From contig JAESQE010000113.1 in assembly GCA_016765335.1 (NCBI GenBank), positions 1-7,217 on the forward strand: a DNA stretch of 7,217 nt, read 5' to 3'. The notes under the pieces were generated by a model, which worked only from the letters and a program-made list of their open reading frames with translations, was not told where the DNA came from and made no database searches. Each line of letters begins with the position of its first letter. The stretch's first letter is position 1. Shown here piece by piece: positions 1-6,241 of the stretch. This DNA is from Planctomycetaceae bacterium. GTDB taxonomy: Bacteria > Planctomycetota > Planctomycetia > Planctomycetales > Planctomycetaceae. The translations under genes and the position numbers were made by a program.

Positions 1-1
1 G

Positions 2-1390
2 GGGGGCAAAATGGCCCGCGAGCCAGTCAAAGCGATTGTCTGTATCAGCTTAGCGTTCATGGTCAATTGGCGATTGACGCTGCTTTCCCTACTTTTTGTC
101 CCGATTGCAGGCTTCATGTTTTACCGATTCGGCAAGCTACTCAAGCAAGCTTCGTACCGGATGATGGAAAGCATGTCACGTATTTACAAAGTCCTTGAAG
201 AAACGCTGAACGCATTTCGGATTGTGATTGCCTTCGGGAACGAATCCAAGCATCGTGCTCAGTTTCACCGGGAAAATCGTGCCTACTACTCTAAAGCAAT
301 GAAAATTCGCATCATTGATGGGATCACCAATCCGTCTGTTGAGTTGATGGGGATGTGTGCGATTTTCATCACGGTGTTGCCTTGTATGTATTTGTTATTG
401 AGAAACACAACAACCATTTGGGGCATTCAACTAGCAGATGATCCTCCAACGATGCCAACTTTAATTTTGCTTTATACGTTCCTCGTGGGAACAGTTGATC
501 CTGTGCGAAAACTTTCGACAATCTATTCGAAACTCAAACGCAGTATCGCTGCTGCGGACCGTATTATGGAATTAATGGATCAGAAATCTTTGGTCAAAGA
601 ATCGTCAACCCCCCGAGTATTGCCGCGACATCAGCAGAAGATTGAGTTTCAAAATATACGATTTGCTTATGCAAGACGCGATGGAGACAAATCACCAGAC
701 ACTCTTAATGACGTCTCATTAACTGTTGAGCATGGCGAATGTGTTGTTATTGTTGGTGAAAATGGTTCTGGTAAGACAACACTGGTTAATTTACTTCCTA
801 GATATTTTGATCCTGACCGGGGCAGCATTTTCATTGATGGGGTGGATATCCAAGAGGTTCCACTGGCTTCGCTGCGTAGCCAACTCGGGGTCGTCACTCA
901 GGATACATTCCTGTTTAACGATACTGTCTATGAGAACATTCGCTATGGGAACCCGCTGGCGTCTCGCGAGCAAATTGAGCAAGTCGCAGAGCAGGCCGGC
1001 GTGGCACAATTTATTGATCAGTTGCCTCAAGGTTATGATACGATGCTGGGAGAGAAGGGGACCGGACTCTCTGGTGGACAGCGGCAACGCATTGCACTGG
1101 CAAGAGCGCTGGTCCGTAATCCCTCGATTTTAATTCTCGATGAAGCAACTTCAGCAATCGACTCACAAAGTGAATATCATATTCAACAGGCCCTCAAACA
1201 GTTTTCAAAATCGTGTACAACGTTTATTATCACGCATGCAGTGAATCAAAGTTTACTGGAAGTGGCGACAAAAATTGTTGTTATGCACGAAGGAAACTTA
1301 ATCGCCTGTGGAACTCATGAGCAACTTCTGGAAACCTGCCCGGTTTATCACAACCTTTTCCAAGCTCAAGTCAAACAGCGAGCTGCCTGA
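2..1390 (+). CDS. ABC exporter, fused membrane and ATPase domains (5' end outside the window)
   Basis: This is the C-terminal part of an MsbA/LmrA-type half-transporter, which works as a dimer in the inner membrane and exports lipids, peptides or drugs using ATP. The frame is open to the left edge (G-G-K precede the Met at base 11), and that Met falls inside the membrane domain, so it is not the real start. Numbering from that Met, hydrophobic helices lie at about 8-39, 108-130 and 146-168, joined by the long cytoplasmic loop typical of type IV exporters. The ATPase domain is complete: Walker A GENGSGKTT at 249-257, Q-loop Gln297, signature LSGGQ at 353-357, Walker B ILILDE at 373-378 and H-loop His409. 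Family members have about 580-600 residues, so roughly 130 are missing. The substrate cannot be read from the sequence. The next gene starts 80 bases downstream on the same strand, so the two may be co-transcribed. Confidence 0.95.
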   Translation, partial: GGKMAREPVKAIVCISLAFMVNWRLTLLSLLFVPIAGFMFYRFGKLLKQASYRMMESMSRIYKVLEETLNAFRIVIAFGNESKHRAQFHRENRAYYSKAMKIRIIDGITNPSVELMGMCAIFITVLPCMYLLLRNTTTIWGIQLADDPPTMPTLILLYTFLVGTVDPVRKLSTIYSKLKRSIAAADRIMELMDQKSLVKESSTPRVLPRHQQKIEFQNIRFAYARRDGDKSPDTLNDVSLTVEHGECVVIVGENGSGKTTLVNLLPRYFDPDRGSIFIDGVDIQEVPLASLRSQLGVVTQDTFLFNDTVYENIRYGNPLASREQIEQVAEQAGVAQFIDQLPQGYDTMLGEKGTGLSGGQRQRIALARALVRNPSILILDEATSAIDSQSEYHIQQALKQFSKSCTTFIITHAVNQSLLEVATKIVVMHEGNLIACGTHEQLLETCPVYHNLFQAQVKQRAA

Positions 1391-1470
1391 ATGATACCCC
1401 CAGGCGATGAATTCGCCAGAAGATTCCAACTATCTCGCAGGGATGTGAGTCAACGACCGACGATTCCTCT

Positions 1471-2418
1471 ATGAAACTTCCCTACCTGATTGAACTGGCT
1501 CAGTGTTTGCAAGCCGGACTTGAAAAGTTGCCTGCGTCTCGCTTGGAAAAACATCGGCAATTTCTGCTCGATCACCAATGCGAAGATGGCGGATTTCGAG
1601 GCCGTGAAGGCGATTCGGATCTGTATTACACCGGATTTGCTGTCCGCGCATTGGCATTAATTGGCGGACTCGATTCTAAAGTCACCGATAAAATTACCGA
1701 TTATTTGCGTATCGAACGAAACCAAACTCATACCCCGGTCGATCTTCTCAACTGGATCTCCTGCGCGTTGGCTGTTCAACTCGCGGGCGGAGTAGATTTG
1801 CTGGAAAGCGATGATTCCAATAGCGGCGAATCCGCTGAAACCTGGCGAAAGAATACATTTGACCTGCTCGATTCGCTTCGCCGTCCCGATGGTGGTTACG
1901 CTAAAGGGCCAGAAGGAAAACTGGGCAGCACCTATCAAACATTTCTAGTGGCTGTCTCTCACGATTTGCTGGGACGTCCGCTTCCCAACCCTGATGAAAT
2001 CGTGCAGTTTTTGTTTGATCGTCAACGTGATGATGGCGGCTTTGTCGAAATTGCGCCCATGAAACGAAGCGGCACCAACCCAACAGCTGCCGCCGTGGCA
2101 ACGCTCAAATTATTAGGGAAAGTGGATACCGCACTTCAGGAAGACGTGCGAGATTTCATCATCGATGTCGCCCAGGACGATGGCGGCGTCGCGGCCAATA
2201 CCCGTATTCCGTTTGGTGATGCTCTTTCAACATTCACCGCATTGAATGCTCATCGCGATCTGGAAATCGATCCGCGTGGCTTAAAGTTTACCGCCAAAGA
2301 TTTCATCACCCAAGGCCTCGAATTCCCCACCGGCGGCTTCCGAGCAGCCCTCTGGGACGAACAAGCAGACGTAGAATACACCTACTACGCCCTGGGCGTC
2401 CTTGGATTAACTTCGTGA
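1471..2418 (+). CDS. prenyltransferase/squalene-cyclase repeat protein, Rab geranylgeranyltransferase beta-like, degenerate zinc site
   Basis: This 315-residue protein is built from alpha-toroid repeats of the kind shared by protein prenyltransferase beta subunits and terpene cyclases. Five repeat cores are visible: DGGF 39-42, DGGY 140-143, DGGF 188-191, DGGV 237-240 and TGGF 287-290. Each is followed by a helix such as DLYYTGFAVRALALIGG (50-66) or EYTYYALGVLGL (302-313). It has about the size of a Rab geranylgeranyltransferase beta subunit. Aligned by eye with that family, the zinc ligands Asp, Cys and His correspond to Asp250, Leu252 and Tyr303, so two of three are absent. No DxDD cyclase motif is seen. 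Enzymatic prenyl transfer is therefore doubtful; a binding or scaffold role, or a different chemistry, is possible. ATG 1471 is the only ATG in frame after the stop at 1408; the ribosome site is weak. There is no signal peptide. It lies 80 bases after the ABC transporter, probably in the same operon. Confidence 0.82.
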   Translation: MKLPYLIELAQCLQAGLEKLPASRLEKHRQFLLDHQCEDGGFRGREGDSDLYYTGFAVRALALIGGLDSKVTDKITDYLRIERNQTHTPVDLLNWISCALAVQLAGGVDLLESDDSNSGESAETWRKNTFDLLDSLRRPDGGYAKGPEGKLGSTYQTFLVAVSHDLLGRPLPNPDEIVQFLFDRQRDDGGFVEIAPMKRSGTNPTAAAVATLKLLGKVDTALQEDVRDFIIDVAQDDGGVAANTRIPFGDALSTFTALNAHRDLEIDPRGLKFTAKDFITQGLEFPTGGFRAALWDEQADVEYTYYALGVLGLTS

Positions 2419-2473
2419 GATGAGATCTAGGATAAGCCTGATTAATGCATTTCAAACTTGAATCCACCAGCTG

Positions 2474-2504
2474 GTAGGTTGGGAGAGCGGCAGCGTATCC
2501 CAAC
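2474..2504 (-). repeat. REP-like palindrome, family A, copy 1 (inverted)
   Basis: The arms GTTGGGA (2478-2484) and TCCCAAC (2498-2504) form a 7-bp stem. The reverse complement of 2474-2504 matches 2591-2621 at 28 of 31 positions, including the trailing CTAC. It follows the prenyltransferase-like gene by 55 bases and could fold in the transcript and mark its 3' end, although no T-run follows. I associate this palindrome type with planctomycete intergenic REP elements; that is recall, not a search. Confidence 0.75.
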
Positions 2505-2590
2505 GAATGCAGGGGACCGCTTTGCAACAAATTGTGTTACAGATCCATTGGAATCCAAAATGATTTTCAAGTACGGCAGCACATAAAAGT

Positions 2591-2621
2591 GTTGGGATAC
2601 GCATCCGCTATCCCAACCTAC
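2591..2621 (+). repeat. REP-like palindrome, family A, copy 2
   Basis: The arms GTTGGGATA (2591-2599) and TATCCCAAC (2609-2617) pair perfectly over 9 bp, followed by CTAC. It is in opposite orientation to the copy at 2474-2504, with 86 bases between them, so the two form a BIME-like inverted pair. The stop codon of the small leftward gene (complement of 2608-2610) lies inside this palindrome. Confidence 0.78.
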
Positions 2622-2847
2622 AAAAATAAACCCACGCTACGTTACTTTGATTAAAAGGTGCGTCTCGACGCACCCTACATAACTCACTCGCCTTTGCGTA
2701 AAGCTCCCTTGCAGATTCAGCTTGTAGATTTTCCTGGTTCTCAGAGTACTCAAGTGCAAAACTCGAAAACCGATGTAAGTGCATTGCGGATTCCATTAGC
2801 CCGACGCAAGCGTCCTGATATTTCGTTATCAGCTTTACTTCACCCAT
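2608..2847 (-). CDS. small hypothetical protein, 79 aa, C-terminus encoded by repeat sequence
   Basis: I do not recognise the family. I chose the start at 2847 because a strong ribosome site, GGGAGG (complement of 2855-2860), lies 7 bases upstream; the in-frame Met six codons further out lacks one. A perfect extended -10 box is present at 2941-2949. Residues 1-57 are soluble, mildly amphipathic and helix-prone (MGEVKLITKYQDACVG at the start, then Glu- and Ala-rich), with no signal peptide or membrane segment. From about residue 58 the frame passes through the family B palindrome (CRVRRDA), and it stops inside the family A palindrome, so the native protein may once have ended near residue 57. 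The ribosome site and promoter argue for a real gene; the short length and repeat-derived tail argue for caution. It could also be a remnant of a longer gene. Confidence 0.45.
   Translation of the reverse strand: MGEVKLITKYQDACVGLMESAMHLHRFSSFALEYSENQENLQAESARELYAKASELCRVRRDAPFNQSNVAWVYFCRLG
2657..2678 (+). repeat. REP-like palindrome, family B
   Basis: GGTGCGT (2657-2663) and ACGCACC (2668-2674) form a perfect 7-bp stem around a 4-base centre, CTCG. It is followed by CTAC, the same trailer as the family A palindromes 36 bases to the left. The shared trailer and close spacing suggest related REP elements in a cluster. The element lies inside the 3' half of the small leftward reading frame. 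Confidence 0.7.
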
Positions 2848-2880
2848 GCTATCGCCTCCCGTCACGAATCCCGATTTGAA

Positions 2881-2915
2881 GAAAACGGGGCAGCCAGTCG
2901 GGAAGACCGGTTTTC
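2881..2915 (-). promoter_or_regulatory. leader hairpin with a possible anti-Shine-Dalgarno segment
   Basis: In the predicted leader of the small gene, GAAAAC and GTTTTC (2910-2915 and 2881-2886) can pair, and two more G-C pairs form across a one-base bulge. The loop carries CTTCCCG (2905-2899), which is complementary to the ribosome site CGGGAGG (2861-2855) over 7 bases with one G-U pair. Alternative folds could therefore expose or mask the ribosome site. No known riboswitch was recognised. Confidence 0.25.
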
Positions 2916-2940
2916 GATGATCAATCTAGCCCCGGTGTGT

Positions 2941-2949
2941 ATTATAGCA
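2941..2949 (-). promoter_or_regulatory. perfect extended -10 promoter element for the small gene at 2847
   Basis: The complementary strand reads TGCTATAAT, a perfect TGnTATAAT extended -10 box. Seventeen bases upstream there is only TTCGTC, a poor -35, which extended -10 promoters can tolerate. Transcription would start near 2934, giving a leader of about 87 bases before the ATG at 2847. Confidence 0.5.
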
Positions 2950-3223
2950 AGTAATCGCATCAGGACGAAATCACAAGATAGAGATTCTGTTTAGAGTTCG
3001 GTATGCGAGCAGGCACCATGACATGACTGAGTATTCAGTGAGTAGAATTGGTTGCTATCCAGTTTTCTTCACTTAGTCTCTTCTCTGACTGCTTTTTCGC
3101 CACGAATGAATCGGGTGCCTCGCAGGGGTAGCTACTTCGCTTTCCCCAGATAGGCGATTCGCACTTTTGCACCGCCCCACCCTTGGCTTCCATCAACTCG
3201 GTAGGTTGCTTTTGTTGATTCGT
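2950..3223. other. intergenic stretch without a recognised gene
   Basis: I find no convincing coding region here. A small palindrome ACTGA-GTAT-TCAGT lies at 3026-3039. The part from about 3060 to 3220 has the look of a repeat or gene remnant but has stops in the frames I read. A weak inverted repeat, ATCAAC/GTTGAT (3192-3197, 3214-3219), sits just beyond the 3' end of the lipoprotein gene and could stabilise that message, but no T-run accompanies it. Confidence 0.4.
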
Positions 3224-3520
3224 TTACGATTTTTTAGCTATCTCTTTAGATCCCTCTTCAAGCCACTGCACAATGGCTGTATCAACTTCCGGGATAATTG
3301 TCTTGTCGCTGCTCCATTCGCGATAGTTTCGCAAATAATTATCGTGATCATCATCTAAAATTACCCATCTTTGTGCATCGCCACCGCCGTCCTTTACGAT
3401 GTCAATCCCGCCGATATTCACGATCCTTTCTTGCGGCAACTCTTCAACCGCTGAATCCTCGACTGACCCAGAACCACATCCAGCCACAGCAACCAACAAT
3501 GCAAAAATTAAAGCTCGCAT
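3224..3520 (-). CDS. small putative lipoprotein, 98 aa
   Basis: The N-terminus is a short lipoprotein signal: Met-Arg, a hydrophobic stretch (ALIFALLVAVA), then the lipobox V12-A-G-C15. Cleavage would leave lipid-anchored Cys15, probably on a membrane facing the periplasm. The mature part is about 84 residues, acidic, with a D-D-D-H-D cluster near residue 57, and ends in a basic K-K-S; I do not recognise a domain. A ribosome site (GGGAGA, complement of 3527-3533) stands 6 bases before ATG 3520, which fixes the start. The gene follows the zinc-ribbon membrane protein gene by 60 bases on the same strand, so an operon and a shared membrane role are likely. Small lipoproteins of this kind are common in planctomycetes and mostly uncharacterised. 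Confidence 0.75.
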   Translation of the reverse strand: MRALIFALLVAVAGCGSGSVEDSAVEELPQERIVNIGGIDIVKDGGGDAQRWVILDDDHDNYLRNYREWSSDKTIIPEVDTAIVQWLEEGSKEIAKKS

Positions 3521-3580
3521 TTCATTTCTCCCTGAGAAGTTTTAGTAAGTTATAGCTGCGTCGCCCGTGTCAGTTATGGT

Positions 3581-4219
3581 CTATCTGTCTTGATTCTGCG
3601 ATATTGTGTGCCGGATATCCCGCAATGCAGCGACCGCCACAAAGGCCGCGCCCGCCAGGACCATCCCTAACCCTCTAATCATTTGCTCGATTAACTCTAT
3701 TGAATTTGCAGTTGCTCCTATTGCGTTATCATCCTTGAATCGATCAGTGAGATATGGCGGATCAATCACTGTGCCCCAGAATGACATACCCCCTATAACC
3801 ACAAGCAGGAAGCCGATCAGTTTTAGTGTTCCGTTGACAAAACCACCAATGTGCGTCCGGTAGTACCGCTTGTTCTTTTCTTCAGTCTTTGCGTTATGGG
3901 CGTCTACGGCTGCCTCGGTTGCCGTCCTGGCATCTGTAGCCCGGTCTCTCCACTTGGCTTTCTTTTTCTGCGAGGCAAAATCTTTGTCTTCTTTCGCCCT
4001 CATCCTCTCTACGTGGTCCGCTGTATCGATCTTTTCCAGAAGCTCCTCGATTTCCGGGCAAAGCAGAAACTCAGTTCCGCACTCAGGGCAGTTGTCAGTC
4101 TTGCCAATATCGTGGCGACTGGAATTCAGCTTCGCCTTGCAGGCTGGGCAGGGGTAGTGAAGTTTAACCCGGCCTGTCATCGTTTTTTTAATCTTCACTT
4201 CTTGTATTTTTGCAGTCAT
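3581..4219 (-). CDS. zinc-ribbon membrane protein with coiled coil and two membrane helices, 212 aa
   Basis: The domains in order are as follows. A zinc ribbon has CPAC (24-27) and CPEC (44-47), i.e. CX2C-X16-CX2C, a likely four-cysteine zinc site. A charged, Ala/Lys/Glu-rich helical region (about 55-118) follows, probably a coiled coil. Two membrane segments lie at about 132-152 and 182-199. There is no signal peptide. By charge the N-terminal ribbon and helix probably face the cytoplasm, with a short loop (about 153-180) outside. This resembles many planctomycete zinc-ribbon membrane proteins of unknown function; no enzyme motif is visible. ATG 4219 has an AGGA ribosome site (complement of 4226-4230) 6 bases upstream. 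A weak extended -10-like TGATATGTT lies at the complement of 4252-4260. The gene is first of a leftward pair with the lipoprotein. A role in protein interaction or membrane stress sensing is only a guess. Confidence 0.8.
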   Translation of the reverse strand: MTAKIQEVKIKKTMTGRVKLHYPCPACKAKLNSSRHDIGKTDNCPECGTEFLLCPEIEELLEKIDTADHVERMRAKEDKDFASQKKKAKWRDRATDARTATEAAVDAHNAKTEEKNKRYYRTHIGGFVNGTLKLIGFLLVVIGGMSFWGTVIDPPYLTDRFKDDNAIGATANSIELIEQMIRGLGMVLAGAAFVAVAALRDIRHTISQNQDR

Positions 4220-4333
4220 TTTTATTTCCTAATCGGACTTGCGGCAACCATAACATATCAGTCCACATGCATGCTATCCAACCTCCCCCATAAACTTCAC
4301 CTGCGTGCCGCTGCCTAAAATCCCCACGCGGGT

Positions 4334-4362
4334 GGCCCGACCACTTTTAGTGGTTGGGGGCC
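4334..4362. repeat. strong hairpin in the intergenic region, probable repeat family C
   Basis: CCCGACCACT (4336-4345) pairs with AGTGGTTGGG (4349-4358) over 10 bp, counting one G-T, with a TTT loop. GG/CC pairs extend it across a bulge. No T-run follows on either side, so it is not a typical intrinsic terminator. It stands between the convergent end of msrAB and the start of the zinc-ribbon gene. The stretch from about 4300 to 4400 around it reads like a dispersed planctomycete repeat, a recognition I cannot confirm here. Confidence 0.55.
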
Positions 4363-4565
4363 GTGAGGCATAAGATGCTCGCGACATGTGCTCTGTTTTT
4401 GGGTGGACTCTCGGGCATACGAAAAACTTGCCTGGATGGTTGAGCGAAGAGCACTGTAGAGTACGCAATTGAGTACCAATTATGGCACTCAACAGAAGAT
4501 GCTCAATGCCATTATCGTCTGCGGATTTGGTACGCAATAGCGTGTCCTACACGGACCAGAATACT
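4363..4565. other. non-coding spacer downstream of msrAB
   Basis: No convincing gene is seen. Two small inverted repeats, TTGAGT/ACTCAA (4469-4474, 4487-4492) and ATGGC/GCCAT (4482-4486, 4508-4512), interleave, and GAGTAC occurs twice near 4459-4476. These could belong to a larger repeat element. An 87-codon frame on the minus strand covers this stretch and the hairpin, but it lacks a ribosome site and has low-complexity, repeat-like content. Confidence 0.35.
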
Positions 4566-5735
4566 TTACTCATCTGTTTTCTTATTGAATTTTAGTGTTA
4601 CGGAGTTGATGCAGTAGCGTTTTCCGGTTGGTTGGGGGCCGTCTTCGAAGACGTGGCCTAGATGAGCGTCGCAGGTGTTGCATTTTACTTCTGTGCGAGT
4701 GGAGAAAAAGTGCCTGTCGATTTTGGTTGTTGTACTTTGCTGGCTAATTGGTTGGAAATAGCTGGGCCAGCCGGTGCCTGATTTGAATTTTGATTTCGAA
4801 TCGAATAATGGTTCGCCGCAACAAACGCACAAATACACGCCTTCTTCTTTGTTGTCCCAATATTCGTTGGTGAATGCTCGCTCGGTCCCTTGTTTTCGTG
4901 CAACGCGGTATTGTTCTGGAGTGAGCTGGTCTTTCCACTGGGCGTCTGTTTTGATGACTTTCTTTGGCTCGACGGTGTTCTTGTTATCGTGGGGCTTCTT
5001 GTTTTCGTCGGACGGCTTTTGGTTCTTTTTAAGTTTTGCTGAAAACTCTTTACGGAACTTTTCAAGTTTAGGAATGACAACAGCCCGGCAGTAACCTTGC
5101 TCTGGATTCAACGTGAAGTAATCCTGATGATAATCTTCTGCGACGTGAAACTCGGGAGCTTTGGTGATTTCAGTTACGATTGGCTTTTTGAAGACGCCGG
5201 ATTCGTCGAGTTGTTTTTTATAGGCCACTGCTGTTTCTTGTTGATCTTCATTATGAAGGAAAACCGCAGAACGATACTGGGTGCCAATATCTGCCCCTTG
5301 TTGATTCAATGTTGTGGGATCGTGAGTCTTCCAGAAGATTTCTAGCAGGTCGCCATAGGAAACGATGGCAGGATCAAACCTGATTTGTACGACCTCAGCA
5401 TGACCGGTGTTTCCCTGACCAACCAATGAGTAGATGGCAGTTTCTTTTTTGCCGCCAGCGTAGCCGGAAACAACTGTTTCAACTCCCGCAGTTTCCTGAT
5501 AAATCGCTTCGGTGCACCAAAAACAACCGCCTGCAAAGGTCGCGGTTTCAAGTTTTACAGGTGTTGACATTTCGGTCTCCTTAGTCTGCTTGTTTTCGGT
5601 ATCACTGAGTTCGGTTACAACAGCTGGTGCAATTCGTGAGACGTCTACTTCCGATTCCGGGCTATTGGAAAGACAGCCTGTGCTCAGCAGGCAAATCGCA
5701 AGCAATAAAAGAGGGCGGGCAGATGTTTCACGCAT
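4566..5735 (-). CDS. msrAB: bifunctional peptide-methionine sulfoxide reductase MsrA-MsrB, lipoprotein form
   Basis: The 389-residue protein reduces both S- and R-methionine sulfoxide in proteins. The N-terminus is a lipoprotein signal ([21 protein letters not shown]) with lipobox L17-S-T-G-C21, so one form is probably anchored outside the cytoplasmic membrane. MsrA spans about 62-231: GCFWC at 70-74 with catalytic Cys71, Glu114 in TGHAEV, and Cys216 in GYC as likely resolving cysteine. A Lys/Asn/Pro-rich linker (232-262) joins it to MsrB (263-389). MsrB has zinc cysteines 303/306 and 352/355, SGTGWPS at 319-325, HLGHVF at 358-363 and catalytic Cys375 in RYCINS. All key residues are present. 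The first ATG (5735) has no clear ribosome site, whereas Met56 (base 5570) has AAGGAG 6 bases upstream, so a second cytosolic 334-residue form is plausible. A perfect extended -10 box lies at 5880-5888. Confidence 0.97.
   Translation of the reverse strand: MRETSARPLLLLAICLLSTGCLSNSPESEVDVSRIAPAVVTELSDTENKQTKETEMSTPVKLETATFAGGCFWCTEAIYQETAGVETVVSGYAGGKKETAIYSLVGQGNTGHAEVVQIRFDPAIVSYGDLLEIFWKTHDPTTLNQQGADIGTQYRSAVFLHNEDQQETAVAYKKQLDESGVFKKPIVTEITKAPEFHVAEDYHQDYFTLNPEQGYCRAVVIPKLEKFRKEFSAKLKKNQKPSDENKKPHDNKNTVEPKKVIKTDAQWKDQLTPEQYRVARKQGTERAFTNEYWDNKEEGVYLCVCCGEPLFDSKSKFKSGTGWPSYFQPISQQSTTTKIDRHFFSTRTEVKCNTCDAHLGHVFEDGPQPTGKRYCINSVTLKFNKKTDE
5568..5582 (-). promoter_or_regulatory. internal ribosome site and alternative start of msrAB (Met56)
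   Basis: On the complementary strand AAGGAG (5582-5577) is followed by a 6-base spacer and ATG (5570-5568), in frame with msrAB. Translation from here would skip the signal peptide and begin [12 protein letters not shown], which resembles the usual N-terminus of cytosolic MsrA enzymes. The AAGGAG also serves as the Lys-Glu codons 52-53, so chance is possible. Confidence 0.45.
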
Positions 5736-5879
5736 AATTGATCACTTTTAGTCGTTAGATATTAATTTTAGACTTGTTGGCAGGTGTTCCACAGTCAAAT
5801 GCAAAGAAAGGGGGAAATACAGAGAAAAGCTCGTATTTGTCTCTCAGAAAAGCATTTCGCTTCATTGGATATTGCTTTA

Positions 5880-5888
5880 ATTATAGCA
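5880..5888 (-). promoter_or_regulatory. perfect extended -10 promoter element for msrAB
   Basis: The complementary strand reads TGCTATAAT, the same nine bases as the box at 2941-2949. The start would be near 5873, giving a leader of about 138 bases before ATG 5735. No good -35 hexamer is seen at the normal distance. Nothing recognisable as a redox operator was found in the leader. Confidence 0.45.
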
Positions 5889-6150
5889 GATCGTCGAAAC
5901 TCGGGTGAGTCCATTTTATTGTCCCTTCAAAACAACGCAATTCATTACTGTTAATTTACTTTAGTAGATCCTGGAATGGGTCAATTCGAATTCTGATCAG
6001 ACCATGTTGTTTACTATGTGAAGGAAGTCATCAAACAGGTATATTTGGTGATGAATTACGTCTAGTACACACGCCATTCCAATTTAGGCAGCCTCTAAAA
6101 TTGAACCCCAGAGCTTCCTGAAGTCACTTGGGTTATAAGAAGTAGGGCAA
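5889..6150. other. divergent intergenic region between msrAB and the B12-binding protein gene
   Basis: The spacer is AT-rich and holds no convincing gene. A partial inverted repeat TCATCA/TGATGA (6028-6033, 6049-6054) flanks a short AT-rich core and could be a protein-binding site, but the arms are only 6 bases long and no family is recognised. No clear promoter for the rightward gene was identified. Confidence 0.35.
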
Positions 6151-6162
6151 ACCCCCCTCTAA

Positions 6163-6183
6163 CTCCCCCTTCGTAAGGGGGAG
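6163..6183. repeat. C/G-rich perfect hairpin, probable repeat family D, terminator-like
   Basis: CTCCCCCTT (6163-6171) and AAGGGGGAG (6175-6183) form a perfect 9-bp stem with a CGT loop. A run of six T follows at 6190-6195, six bases after the stem, so on the plus strand it could weakly terminate transcription before the gene at 6242. The context (ACCCCCCTCTAA before, AACC after) is a familiar dispersed palindrome in planctomycete and some other genomes, by recall. Confidence 0.6.
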
Positions 6184-6241
6184 AACCAATTTTTTATTGA
6201 AGACCCTTTTATCTCGACATTTTATCAAGTATCAACACTCC

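Noticed and set aside
667..1133. Open frames on both strands across the ATPase domain
   Set aside because: They overlap the highly conserved ABC ATPase in other frames and have no ribosome site or recognisable protein.
1401..1416. GGCGA/TCGCC inverted repeat between the ABC and prenyltransferase-like genes as a terminator
   Set aside because: The stem is only 5 bp and no T-run follows, so it does not argue against an operon.
2306..2530. 74-codon minus-strand frame at the end of the prenyltransferase-like gene
   Set aside because: It overlaps the conserved last repeats of the toroid protein and a REP palindrome, with no start signal.
3060..3220. Possible gene remnant or repeat between the small gene and the lipoprotein gene
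   Set aside because: The stretch felt familiar, but stops interrupt the frames and I cannot show a second copy.
4274..4537. 87-codon frame on the minus strand
   Set aside because: It runs through the strong hairpin and repeat-like DNA, has no ribosome site and reads as low-complexity Ser/Arg/Thr sequence.
6028..6054. Inverted repeat TCATCA/TGATGA as an operator
   Set aside because: The arms are only 6 bases, the symmetry is imperfect and no matching regulator is present.
6197..6226. TTGAAG with 18-base spacer and TTTATC as a promoter for the gene at 6242
   Set aside because: Both hexamers are weak and the start would fall almost at the ATG; not strong enough to list.
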